Part shown: piece after piece, positions 52,269 through 60,112 of the stretch
Layout of the letters: each line of letters starts with the position of its first letter
Position numbering within the stretch: the stretch's first letter is position 1
Assembly (NCBI GenBank): GCA_905221605.1
Contig: CAJNDS010002353.1
Coordinates: 268,857 to 332,856, forward strand
DNA from: Symbiodinium natans
Lineage: Eukaryota; Sar; Dinophyceae; Suessiales; Symbiodiniaceae
Length of the DNA: 64,000 nt
Direction: 5' to 3'
The notes under the pieces: model-generated
What the model saw: only the letters and a program-made list of their open reading frames with translations
The model's database searches: none
What the model was told of the DNA's origin: nothing
Program-made: the position numbers and the translations under genes

Positions 52269-55200
52269 TATAATATATAATATATGTTCGTAGCGATATC
52301 GATTTTTCTAGATTATTCCTCGGCTCTTTGATATTCTACAACCATAGCCAGGAGGCGCTGCGTGCCTTGCGCGCGAAGGTCCTCAGCTGACCCAGGCTGA
52401 GCCCCCGCTGGCTGATGTGCGGTAGATCCGAGCCTCTCACCTGCCAAGCACGTTTAGGGGGTTTAGGGTTTAGGGTTTAGGGTTTAGGGTTTAGGGTTTA
52501 GGGTTTAGGGTTTAGGGTTTAGGGTTTAGGGTTTAGGACTTCGGATTTAGGGCTTAGGAATCCGAACCGAACCTTTCACCTGCCAAGCACTTCTGAAAAT
52601 TTAGGGATTTTGAAGGCTTGTTGGGGTTTTTTAGGGGTTGTCAGTGATTGTTCGTGGTTTTTAGGGGTTTTCCGGGGTGTAATTAAGGGGTATGGTCAGG
52701 GTAGAGAAGTGTCCCACAACCCAAAAGCCTTTCACCTGCCAGGGCCACTGTGGGTGGCTGCCGGGGTTTGGGGGAATTGGGGGGGGGGGGGGTTTTGGGG
52801 TTTGGGGTTTGGGGTTTAGGGTTTAGGGTTTAGGGTTCAGGGTTCAGGGTTTAGGGTTTAGGGTTTAGGGTTTAGGGTTTAGGGTTTGGGGATTTACTAT
52901 ATTGACGCCGTGGAACATATGAACTTGCTCGAAACTTATGTTGGACTTATTTTACGTCCGGATTAAGTAGGAGATAAGTTGTGTATAAGTTCGAAGGCTT
53001 GCTTTTTTATCGTTTTCATGAACAGCACCTTTTTTTCGACAACGCGGGCACACAGCTTAAGGCATGGCAGAAAACTATGCCCAGAATTGCAGAGAGACGT
53101 TTTGCTTCTTGCAAGCATGGCAAGACAAAACGTGCGAAAACAAGGAAAAAGCAGGCCAACTCCGCGGACATTGGCATTTTGTTTGCGGACCGGCTCGCGG
53201 ACACCCGCGGACAGCAGACGACGCCAGATGGTAGCGGCGCGGGGTCCGGGTTTATATTTATATGAGCCCATGCAGGCGGACATCCCCCGCGCGGACGTGG
53301 ACGTCGGCGAGCCAGGGCTTGACCTATATTGTCGCGGACATTGGCGGACACCTGGCGGACACCTGGCGGACAAGGCACGCAAGTGTCCCGAGGTGGCCGG
53401 GGAGGCTTTAACGCTGCCAGGCAACTATAGAATATCTGTTGCAGGGGCTGCAAGACCGATTTCTTCAATTTTAGCTGAGATGCATGCGCGAACCCGGGAA
53501 CAACATCCCAAAATGTAAAACAGATAAATAGAGATAAGTTCTATATAAGTTTGTTTGACATAACACGCATAAGTTCCTAAGTCCGAGATATGTCAAGCAA
53601 ATAATGTCGAACTTATCTGGAACTTAATTATAGAAAACAAACTTAACTCCAAGATAAACAACTTAATCGATACATATCACATACATATCACGTACTTATA
53701 AGTCGATAAGTCGGCGGCGTCAATTAAGTAGGGTTTTGGGTTTAGTTGAAGGCTTGGGGTTCGGCACTTTGGGGGCCCGGGGTGGGGCGCGATGGTTGAA
53801 CTTCGGTGATGCACTTTCAAGAGCCTAAACACATCTTGTTCATTGTTGGGGTAATATTAAAATTTTAAAATTATATTCCTTATTGGGTTTAAGTACCCTT
53901 AAAAATTTTAAATGTTACCCAACTATGACAAAGATATGGGTGGCTGGACTTGGTACACAGCAGACGTCCATGGTGCACTCTCCAGGTTCAGGTCTTTGGC
54001 GCGGGTGCCCTACATGCTTCAAGGGAGCTGTGTGAGAACAGGGGCCCGAAGAAAACCCCCTGGTTCTTGGTAGGGAATGAGGGAATGAGGGAATGAGGGA
54101 ATGAGGGAATGAGGGAATGAGGGAATGAGGGCTATATATGTAGTCCCTCAAAGGGTATATAGGGCCCTCTTTCCCTCATTCCCTACTAAGAGCCAGAAAA
54201 GTGACTATGATCCCGTGAACTGAGCAGGTGCAGGCATAGTGGTCGGGGGATCGTGGTGTAAGATCGACTAGAATATGCCGGAGGCCCACTTTAGGCACAT
54301 CGCATCGGATCTAAACACCGAAATCCTCCCTGGACCCTAACCCTAAACCCTACCTTTTGGGGTGTCCACACAGGTATATTCGTTCTAGTCCAGGGACCCT
54401 CTAAACCCTGAACCCGAAATTCCACTCTCAGCCTTCTTTGGAACCCTAAACCCTAAACCCCAAAACCTAAACCCTAAAGCCTAAACTCTCAGCCTTCTTT
54501 GGGGGCCCAATGCGGCCGATCACGGACACACGCACGTCCATGTTGAGTTCCTCTCAGAAAATTTATTAGGTTCTGCGAGTGCAGGTACTGAGGGTTTAGG
54601 GCTTAGGATTTGTAAAGTAGGATGGCTTGAAAAAGGTTGACGGTTTATGGGTTTAGGAGGTTTGGGGCACTGGGGATGGAAAGGCTTGAGGGCAAGTCGT
54701 ATAGAGGCAACAGGGTCTAGATTCTCCGTGCGCTTTTCTGCAGACGCATGCAAGGCTTAAACCCTAAACCCGAAACCCTGAATCCTAAGCCCATACCCTG
54801 GGCCCCAAAATCCAAAAGTTGGGATGTGAGGGCGAACTTGGATGGAACCTTCCCAGCTCAGCTCAGAGGGGCATTTGGGGGTTGGGGTTTATCGGGCTTA
54901 GGGTTTTAGGGTTTAGGGTCTAGGCTGTAGGTTTTAGGCTTAAGGGTCTAGGGTTTTCTACAGGTTGTAGGTTTTAGGTTTTAGGGTCTAGGGTTTGGGG
55001 TGCGCGGTTCTATTCTGCGCAGCTACTGCGATCCGGGCTGGGACGTGAACGCCCGCATTGTCTGCACTCGGTGCTTTGTCTGCCATCTGCAGCCTACGAG
55101 ATGTTTGTCTAAGGTGCCATTCGTCAGCAGAAGTCTCCTAAACCGTAAACCCTAAGCCCTAAACCCAGAAGCCAGGAACCTAAACCCTAAACCCTCAACC

Positions 55201-55319
55201 CCAAACCCCAAACCCTAAACCCTAAAAAGTCTTCAAGCCCCTGGAAGCCAGAACTCCTCCCCCCAACCGCTGCGCTGGGCCTCAAAGGCCTTGCGGTGCT
55301 TTGCAAACAAGGCTTGCTC
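37827..55319 (-). CDS. multi-exon gene with C-terminal ankyrin repeats (24 exons chained)
   Basis: Exons in coding order: 55319-55239, 54550-54494, 52407-52366, 51608-51570, 50939-50878, 50573-50528, 49999-49928, 48233-48159, 47638-47543, 46738-46664, 44636-44595, 44293-44229, 43794-43755, 43528-43485, 43220-43053, 42433-42356, 41591-41499, 41190-41118, 40509-40408, 40240-40192, 39789-39731, 39043-38951, 38761-38676, 37891-37827. Every join keeps phase, giving about 567 codons. Recognisable pieces include LSLGQLRTFARK-ALDKRL, IFIDYDSAMYFADIM, SAWMFFGPLALNQHEM and SDLDIAEKSAQHECRSF, then the ankyrin block. Eight of 23 introns use GC donors, e.g. CAG|GCTGCC and GAG|GCAGGG. The N-terminal half belongs to no family I recognise. 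The first exon(s) and the stop codon were not firmly found. Exon bodies are fairly secure; individual boundaries, especially the first three exons and 46738-46664, are inferred. Confidence 0.6.
38657..38657 (-). promoter_or_regulatory. alternative donor of an ankyrin exon
   Basis: The exon at 38,761-38,676 could instead extend to 38,657 before GTCAGG. The shorter form is preferred because it keeps phase with the next exon. Confidence 0.3.
43884..44053. repeat. TTTGGGG array, about 24 units
   Basis: A nearly pure run of GGGTTTG, one unit with GGGCTTTG. It reads as a Gly-Val-Trp-Leu-Phe repeat on the plus strand, which is a repeat artefact. It lies in the intron between exons 44,229 and 43,794 of the ankyrin gene. 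Confidence 0.95.
44294..44440. repeat. intron-end repeat (ACAATAAGGGCACCC) split by CCCTAAA units
   Basis: It begins exactly at an exon border (CTTACAATAAGGGCACCCTT) like the copy at 33,052. After GTTGCT about 50 bases of CCCTAAA variants intervene before TTTTTGGGGCTCC and AAGAAAAGGGAAAC. Confidence 0.65.
44464..44577. repeat. 115-bp dispersed repeat, copy 2
   Basis: Matches 12,973-13,091 over its length, e.g. GAAACCCAATAAACCCAAAA and AAGGATCTAAAGTTACAGTA. Confidence 0.85.
44655..45423. repeat. TTTAGGGG 8-mer array, about 90 units
   Basis: About 770 bp of GGGGTTTA units, many with single-base changes (GGGGCTTA, GGGGTTGA). This is the longest single tandem block in the window after the 26-bp satellite. 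It is intronic in the ankyrin gene. Confidence 0.95.
45505..45696 (-). CDS. doubtful exon
   Basis: A 63-codon frame with a plausible first third (GLGLLVPTLAWALGGKL) running into array-derived sequence. No good splice pair; it does not fit the phase chain of the ankyrin gene. Confidence 0.2.
   Translation of the reverse strand: MEGCPGLGLLVPTLAWALGGKLRSVVVLQMRDVLGFRVEGLGPQALSNAAESHSRLNPQPLEP
45914..45995. repeat. GGGATGTTCCCCC palindrome, degraded copy
   Basis: The left arm TTGGGATGTTCCCCCGAACA and the inner CAGTCCTTAGTA are clear. The right arm is only partly recognisable (CCTATTAGGGGCACTG). Confidence 0.6.
46178..46455. repeat. about 60-bp minisatellite, five units
   Basis: Units of the form GGGGTATTAGAGTATATTAA then TAAAGGGACCATAAGGG, separated by T and G runs of variable length. 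Confidence 0.85.
46480..46562. repeat. 15-bp tandem repeat CCTAAACCCTAAACCG
   Basis: Five units in which every second CCCTAAA-type unit is changed to CCGCCTAAA. This is a higher-order form of the telomere-like repeat. Confidence 0.85.
47140..47313. repeat. palindromic element, CCCAGATCTTCC family, with internal duplication
   Basis: The arms CCCAGATCTTCCAAAACCCC and GGTGTTTTTGAAGATCTGGG enclose two tandem copies of the ATACTAAGGAT...GAATTAGGGTATATACC core. Confidence 0.85.
47738..47885. repeat. relative of the 38,190-38,400 segment joined to half of a GGGATGTTCCCCC palindrome
   Basis: CAAGGGAGTCATACTCGGACC ... GTACCCTTCTG ... CTTAGAGGATC matches 38,250-38,350 (AGGGAGCCATACTCGGACCG). It continues into GGACTGTTAGTATAAGGAGG ... 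ACATCCCAAG, a right palindrome arm. Confidence 0.6.
48629..48739. repeat. palindromic element, CCCAAAGAGCCCAAT family, copy 2
   Basis: The arms GCCCAAAGAGCCCAATATCC and GATCTTGGGCTCTTTGGGC pair. The interior is nearly the same as in the copy at 29,359. Confidence 0.92.
48745..48990. repeat. about 30-bp minisatellite GAGGCCCTGAAACCCTAAAC
   Basis: Seven to eight units of GCCAGGCCTTGAGGCCCTGA then AACCCTAAAC. Each unit embeds one CCCTAAA, and a true CCCTAAA array follows at 48,992-49,055. Confidence 0.85.
49056..49917. other. intron sequence with a large TTTAGGG array
   Basis: In the intron between exons 49,928 and 48,233 of the ankyrin gene. A TTTAGGG array of about 15-16 units (49,406-49,555, last units TTTGGGG) is flanked by unique sequence with a poly-G run at 49,378. 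Confidence 0.7.
52225..52284. repeat. TA microsatellite
   Basis: A TATATA run with AAATA interruptions, in an intron of the ankyrin gene. Confidence 0.9.
52895..53730. mobile_element. TIR-bounded non-autonomous element (MITE-like), about 836 bp
   Basis: Terminal inverted repeats TACTATATTGACGCCG (52,895-52,910) and the complement of CGGCGTCAATTAAGTA (53,715-53,730) match at 14 of 16 positions. Ends are rich in ATAAGTT-type words. The middle (53,150-53,420) is GC-rich with about ten GCGGACA words, e.g. TGGCGGACACCTGGCGGACA. Frames of 179 codons (plus) and 153 codons (minus) cover the middle, but neither resembles a transposase. No target-site duplication is evident. It interrupts intron sequence of the ankyrin gene. 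Confidence 0.65.
53841..53928. repeat. palindromic element with AT core
   Basis: The arms CATTGTTGGGGTAATATTAA and the ATGTTACCCAACTATG side pair around AAAATTTTAAAATTATA and AAAAATTTTAAA. Confidence 0.75.
54060..54196. repeat. palindrome containing a GGGAATGA tandem repeat
   Basis: The arm CTGGTTCTTGGTAGGGAATG is mirrored by CATTCCCTACTAAGAGCCAG. The left arm's GGGAATGA word is amplified to seven units (54,072-54,129), while the right side has one. Confidence 0.85.
55010..55117 (+). CDS. ambiguous exon with a CxxC pair
   Basis: The plus strand has a strong acceptor (TTCTATTCTGCGCAG) followed by YCDPGWDVNARIVCTRCF and CHLQPTRCLSK to a GTGCCA donor, suggesting a zinc-ribbon-like piece. The minus strand is also open (MADKAPSADNAGVHVPARI). 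Strand unresolved; it lies in an intron of the ankyrin gene if that gene extends this far. Confidence 0.35.
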
Positions 55320-55603
55320 CTGGTTCGGGTTTAGGGTTTAGGGTTTAGGGTTCAGGGTTCAGGGTTCAGGGTTCAGGTTTCAGGGTTCAGGGTTTAGGGT
55401 TTAGGGTTTAGGGTTTAGGGTTTAGGGTTTAGGGTTTAGGGTTTAGGGTTTAGGGTTCAGGGTTCAGGGTTCAGGGTTTAGGGTTCAGGGCTTAAACATC
55501 TCTATTCTCTATATTCAAGCCCCGGTTCGGGCAGGCTGACAGCCCTGGGAAATTCCAATATATGGGTTTGTATCTTCATGGGGAGGCGCGCGACAGGTGT
55601 TGG

Positions 55604-55768
55604 GGTCGGGGTATGTTTCGCGGATATGTTTCGGGGTATGTTTCGGGGGTATGTTTCGGGTATGTTTCGGGTATGTTTCGCGCCATCATGAGCTACTTTC
55701 CCTGCAATTTCGGGAGTATGTTACGGGGTATGTTTCGGGGATATGTTTCGGGGTATGTTTCACGGGTG
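55604..55768. repeat. 12-13-bp minisatellite GGGGTATGTTTC
   Basis: About ten units of GTATGTTTCGGG / GATATGTTTCGG in two runs separated by about 50 unique bases (CATCATGAGCTACTTTCCC...). The frame over it (Gly-Tyr-Val-Ser) is a repeat artefact. Confidence 0.85.
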
Positions 55769-55859
55769 CGCAACCCGTGTGCCCTTCTTAAACCTGAGCA
55801 CCCCAAAAGAAGACAAACCCATATAGTGTTTAGGGTTAAAGGGTTAAGGGTTTAGGGTT

Positions 55860-56732
55860 TGGGGTCAATCTTTGTAGTTCAGCCCTGCAAAAGGAAGGCT
55901 TACAGTGCCCTAGAACCCTTCAAACCTCCGTCCAGAGTGAATTATGGGGTCCTCCCAAGGGAGGGGAACCCAAGCTCCCTAATACTCCCCATTACTCCCT
56001 AAGGCTCCCGAAGATTCCCCAGGTGCCTACCCCCATGAACCCCCTTAAACCCTAAGCCCTTAGGGCCCTAAGCCCTAAAGCCCTAAGCCCTGTACGGGGG
56101 CAACCGAAAGGGAACAGGGAAAGAAACCAACCCTCAACAGTCGCCTATATGGATTTCCCAGATCGAACCAGAAACAAGAACACCCACCCTAAGGGGACAG
56201 GATAAGGGAGAAGGGACGGGACTACTCCAACCCGTTAAACCCAACCCCAGGCGTACGTACTTTTTCAACAAAAGCTGACGGCTCTTGGCCATCTTGAGCC
56301 ATAAAGGATTTCCGGGTACGTTGACCCTTCCAACACCCAACACTAACTCCTTTCTACAATACCAGTTGCAGCTCCGCACTCCCCCTGTCCTAGGATTTCC
56401 TAGGACACATTGGAGGTGCAGATCTTTTGGCCAAAAACTGCCATTAAGGCAGCAGCCAGCTGCTTGAAATGCACAATATGGTTTTACGTCATCCAGGACG
56501 AAATTATAGCACATTGGCTAAACCCACTAACCACAGAGAATCTTTTTCCACCATGATCCTCTTATCATTGAAGACTCTTCGGCCTTCTTCACCACAAACC
56601 GTGGTCTTCGCTACGCGAAAAACTACTGACTTCTACTATCAGGGATTTCCATACCCTTAATAGTAACCACCACATTGTCAGCACATTGGCTGTTCCAGCG
56701 CACCTGTCTCCAGAAAGAGAAAAACCATCCCT
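55860..56732. other. transition zone: last telomere-like units and 3' region of the CCCH gene
   Basis: Short CCCTAAA-type units end at about 56,090. Bases 56,100-56,732 are unique and AT-richer, like the CCCH gene to the right, and would be its 3' UTR. A 126-codon minus frame (56,134-56,514) resembles nothing known. A pyrimidine-rich acceptor (CCTTCCTTTTGCAG, minus) is near 55,880. Confidence 0.5.
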
Positions 56733-58934
56733 TCATCCATACCATCCAATCACTTCTTTTTTCCGATTGTTGGCAATTCTGAGGTGAAGTTGCAGCAGAA
56801 TATACTCCAGGTCCGAAACTGTAAGAACAGGATCCTGCACGCACCTTTGAATTGAGGATACCAATCCTTCTCTCTTTGCGTCCTCAATCGCTTGGCAAGA
56901 TTGACCCAGCTCTGCATTCACAGTGGTAGACGCTGGTGCATCCACATCAGATGGACGATCCTTTTCCTCAGGACCTTTCACCATTACCACCTCTTCCTTT
57001 TTGGGACTCTGACTTTTCTCCTTCTTCTTCGTCTTTCCACCGACGTTTGACTTTGCGCGCATTTTCGAGGCTTTTTCCCCTGCAGAAACCACCGCATTGG
57101 ATGATGATCCACCCCTCTCAATGTTCGCCGGCATCTTCTTCGGCTTTGGAACCAGGAGAGTGTAAGGATCTTCGATAGCTGCAGCTTTCCTCTTCTTTTT
57201 GACCTTTTTCATCTCCTCCTCAACGGCAACCTCCGTCTCCGAAGTCTCAACCACCTCCTTTTCGGCAGGAATATCCTTGCTGGACTCCCTTTCTAGGGAC
57301 CTCTTTTTTCCCCTTTTGGGATCTTTCTCTTCTCCCACGTTGGCACGCTCGAACCATATCCTCAGGTCATTGACCCATTCTTCCACCTCCGCGAGCGAAA
57401 CATCATACGACTTCACTACTTCGTGAAGGTCCAGCACGGACAGCATACCAGTGGTCCACGAAACCCATTCTCTATCCATCTGGTCAGTATCTCCATTGAA
57501 CTTCAGGAGTTTGAACAATGGGTCCGCCTCTGCTCGAGCCAAATCTGGCTTGCCATTGGACAGAAATGAAATCGCCTCCATCAACAGTTCCGTCATTTTG
57601 GTATCATCGTCATAAACCATAAAATCCTCCTCACCATCATCGAACTGTTCAGGAGAGATCTCCTTTTCTCCACCTTTTGCACCAGAACTTCTCCTTGGAC
57701 CATCCCTTGGGGGCGTCCTTGGAGACCTTGGCCTCTGTTCCTCCAGCGGAACACCATGCTCGAAGACACACTTGTCACCATAACGACACTTCCCAGACTG
57801 AGCAAACTGGATGCACCTCACACCAGTTGCATCGTGCGAGAACGCACACTCCTTTCCAGCGAAACAGTGTCTCCCCGCCACATAGTATTTGCACCAATAC
57901 GAATGCAGCACCACATCATCTTCTGAATGGATGAATTTGCAGTCTTCACCAAATTTGCAGCGATCTTTTCCCCTGCTGAACCAATAGCAGAAGCCTTTCT
58001 TCCTCTTCTCCAAGCGCTCTGCCTCGTACCGGTCCATAGGGCGATTCTGCTCTACATGAACATTGCCATGTACCTGAGAACTGCTCCCTTCACCCAAGGT
58101 GCTATCAGTATTTGATGCTTGGAGTACAGCTGGAAAACCTGGCCTTGGTCCTACCACCTTCATGATTGGTTTTCCGCCAGCTCCTGAGCCATGCTGAGAC
58201 GATCCAAAAACATTGAACATCTTCATGAAGGCCTTTCTAGCGCCGATCTTCTGCACCCTTTTGGTTGGACGTTTCATTGCTCCAACCTTGCATCCAGATG
58301 CGTTCAAACGACACAACCTCCTATACCCAGCTCTATATCCCTTCTTCCAAAGAGCCATAAGAATTCTAGAGGCAGTAACATTCTCCACCTCTACCTTTTC
58401 CAACGGTCCCTCACTTCCCGGAACAAACCCATCCAACCCATCCATATCTGAAGACCTTTCCATCTTTTTTGACACCACTTCGTCGAGGTAGTCTTCCGAG
58501 ATCCAGGGTAAGTTCCTCTTAGAGGAAGGATTGTCACCATTGTTTGGTCCTTCACCAGGATACCCTTTTGTGCTGTCAAAGATCTTACCAGTAGTGCGGT
58601 CCTGCGTAGAGAAATTGGAAGCAACGCGGGAGTACACTGACCACAAGAAAATCCTTGTGTCCGCCAGTCTTGATGACCCACTGGATGTCTCCTCTTCCGG
58701 AGAAACTTCTGGCGCTTTGCCATCCCTTCCAGTGTCACCAATTGTCTCACCTCCAGCATCTTCAATGGGGATAAGGGATTCATTGTTCCCTTGATCAAGT
58801 ACCGCAACCTCCGGTCCAAGAACTTCCAGCACCGCTGTCGAAGGATCCACTTCTTCATCAGCATCGTCGTCCATCCTTTTCCAGAGAACCTCCAATTGAT
58901 CAGCGCAAGTCGCCGCCTGAAGAAACTCCATCAA
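56733..58934 (-). CDS. segment E of the CCCH/S1/WW protein: three CCCH zinc fingers
   Basis: The last segment in coding order. It holds three CCCH fingers: CYWFSRGKDRCKFGEDC..H (about residues 316-336), CKYYVAGRHCFAGKECAFSH and CIQFAQSGKCRYGDKCVFEH. Spacings are C-x9-C-x5-C-x3-H then C-x8-C-x5-C-x3-H twice. CCCH fingers of this type bind RNA. A Lys/Glu-rich disordered region follows, and the frame ends RKKEVIGWYG. The true junction with segment D is probably upstream of 58,934, where this frame already reads VSDGFGISLAARLMEFLQ. Stop of D and ATG of E overlap as TGATG. Confidence 0.75.
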   Translation of the reverse strand: MMEFLQAATCADQLEVLWKRMDDDADEEVDPSTAVLEVLGPEVAVLDQGNNESLIPIEDAGGETIGDTGRDGKAPEVSPEEETSSGSSRLADTRIFLWSVYSRVASNFSTQDRTTGKIFDSTKGYPGEGPNNGDNPSSKRNLPWISEDYLDEVVSKKMERSSDMDGLDGFVPGSEGPLEKVEVENVTASRILMALWKKGYRAGYRRLCRLNASGCKVGAMKRPTKRVQKIGARKAFMKMFNVFGSSQHGSGAGGKPIMKVVGPRPGFPAVLQASNTDSTLGEGSSSQVHGNVHVEQNRPMDRYEAERLEKRKKGFCYWFSRGKDRCKFGEDCKFIHSEDDVVLHSYWCKYYVAGRHCFAGKECAFSHDATGVRCIQFAQSGKCRYGDKCVFEHGVPLEEQRPRSPRTPPRDGPRRSSGAKGGEKEISPEQFDDGEEDFMVYDDDTKMTELLMEAISFLSNGKPDLARAEADPLFKLLKFNGDTDQMDREWVSWTTGMLSVLDLHEVVKSYDVSLAEVEEWVNDLRIWFERANVGEEKDPKRGKKRSLERESSKDIPAEKEVVETSETEVAVEEEMKKVKKKRKAAAIEDPYTLLVPKPKKMPANIERGGSSSNAVVSAGEKASKMRAKSNVGGKTKKKEKSQSPKKEEVVMVKGPEEKDRPSDVDAPASTTVNAELGQSCQAIEDAKREGLVSSIQRCVQDPVLTVSDLEYILLQLHLRIANNRKKEVIGWYG

Positions 58935-60112
58935 CCGCGCTGCCAGAGAAATTCCGAAACCATCACTGACCCTTGGGCTCCTAGGGTAAGGAACGGATGA
59001 ACCAATTTGGCTACCCTCGCCATAAGTTCAATGTGAACTTCCATGCCTGGACTGCGACTCCAATCATAGGCAATTGCCTCCATAGCAGTTCCAAACTTAT
59101 CAGTATTTTTGAATTCCCCTTCCAGACCAGGAGATAGCAATGCACCCATCACCGAAAGAGGATAATTTCCCACCGCCGGCAAGCACGGATTGTCATGGAA
59201 CGAATGATGCAAATCACCATAATATCCTTGATCTCTCCTTTGAAAAAGGAGTGCTCCAGTCCCTAGCTGGGCATTCATTTCATCCACTTGAACCATTTCA
59301 GCACATATCCTCTGTGCCACAGTTGCTATTGCTGGCCAGATGGTACGATCGGTCAAACCGCGACGCATAACCCAATCAGTTGTTGGCGACTGAATCAGCG
59401 TTCCTGGATCATACACCATAACCACCATCGCACCATCACCCATTGACTGATCAGCATCGTCCTCCAGTGCCAGGTTCTCATCCTGTTCGCGTGCACCCTC
59501 GGATGACATGCTAATAACCAAATTTCGATCCATCTTATTGGACCCCTTCTGGCAGTCTCTTTGCCCCACAGGCAACTTGCCAACAGCAACCTTCCAATAA
59601 ATCCGAGTCAGAAGACCTTTAACCAGCAATTGCTGGGGGTCCTTCTTCACCGGACGAACATCCAATGTCTTCGCACCATCACCACGGAGTTCATTGCTCC
59701 CACCTTCTCCTTCTTTTTGGTCAGTCTCCTCGCCAGAAATTTGCACTGCTCCTTCCAGCGCCGTCTCCTGTCCAGCCACTTCTTGCCCAGGAAGAACTTG
59801 AGCGCTTTCAGATACATTCACCTGTCCAGCAACACCTTGCCCAGGTAAAACCTCATCCGTGGAGCCCACCGCCAGCGAACCAACTATAACTGAGCCATCC
59901 CTTGCTCTTTTTTGAGACTGTTCAGTTCGACGAGAAGGTTGTGGTAGCGAAAAAACTTGTGAAGTCACTTCTTGGCGGGTCTCCCCCCGCGACGCTTTGT
60001 CGCGCCCTTCGCCAAGGTGAACCGATTTTTTCTGCCCGTTATTGGGGCCTGAAGAACCACCCAGCGGAACATTGCCACGAATCGCAGTTCTCTGTGAATC
60101 CCTTTCTTGCAA
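58931..60112 (-). CDS. segment D of the CCCH/S1/WW protein
   Basis: A 393-codon frame, low-complexity and acidic in the middle (GQEVAGQ repeats near residues 85-120), then a more ordered stretch (DWVMRRGLTDRTIWPAIATV, YDWSRSPGMEVHIELMARVA). No known domain. Entered from segment C by a -1 shift at or near 60,025-60,031 and left by another -1 shift at about 58,985-59,035. Confidence 0.7.
   Translation of the reverse strand: MQERDSQRTAIRGNVPLGGSSGPNNGQKKSVHLGEGRDKASRGETRQEVTSQVFSLPQPSRRTEQSQKRARDGSVIVGSLAVGSTDEVLPGQGVAGQVNVSESAQVLPGQEVAGQETALEGAVQISGEETDQKEGEGGSNELRGDGAKTLDVRPVKKDPQQLLVKGLLTRIYWKVAVGKLPVGQRDCQKGSNKMDRNLVISMSSEGAREQDENLALEDDADQSMGDGAMVVMVYDPGTLIQSPTTDWVMRRGLTDRTIWPAIATVAQRICAEMVQVDEMNAQLGTGALLFQRRDQGYYGDLHHSFHDNPCLPAVGNYPLSVMGALLSPGLEGEFKNTDKFGTAMEAIAYDWSRSPGMEVHIELMARVAKLVHPFLTLGAQGSVMVSEFLWQRG

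Larger units (their letters stand above)
1..56100. repeat. dispersed telomere-like TTTAGGG / CCCTAAA arrays
   Basis: Arrays of the 7-mer TTTAGGG in both orientations recur every few hundred bases. Good examples are 721-816, 3760-3887, 4317-4518, 5700-5883, 7459-7554, 8064-8156, 10176-10384, 12136-12227, 13138-13237, 31360-31570, 33645-33740, 36664-36785, 38527-38652, 40975-41075, 43228-43437, 46970-47090 and 49406-49515. Orientation flips repeatedly, so this is not one chromosome end. Every frame of a pure array hits TAG or TAA within 21 bases on both strands, so ORFs entering an array stop there. Most arrays lie between recognisable exons. No array is seen right of about 56,100. Confidence 0.97.

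Noticed and set aside
55562-55855. 97-codon Gly-Tyr-Val-Ser frame (plus)
   Set aside because: Produced by the GTATGTTTCGGG minisatellite.
1-56100. The window as a chromosome end or subtelomere
   Set aside because: Arrays flip orientation dozens of times, are short, and alternate with exons. No terminal array is seen at either edge.
56134-56514. 126-codon minus frame as a reverse transcriptase remnant
   Set aside because: No RT, integrase or protease motif is visible; treated as 3' flanking sequence.
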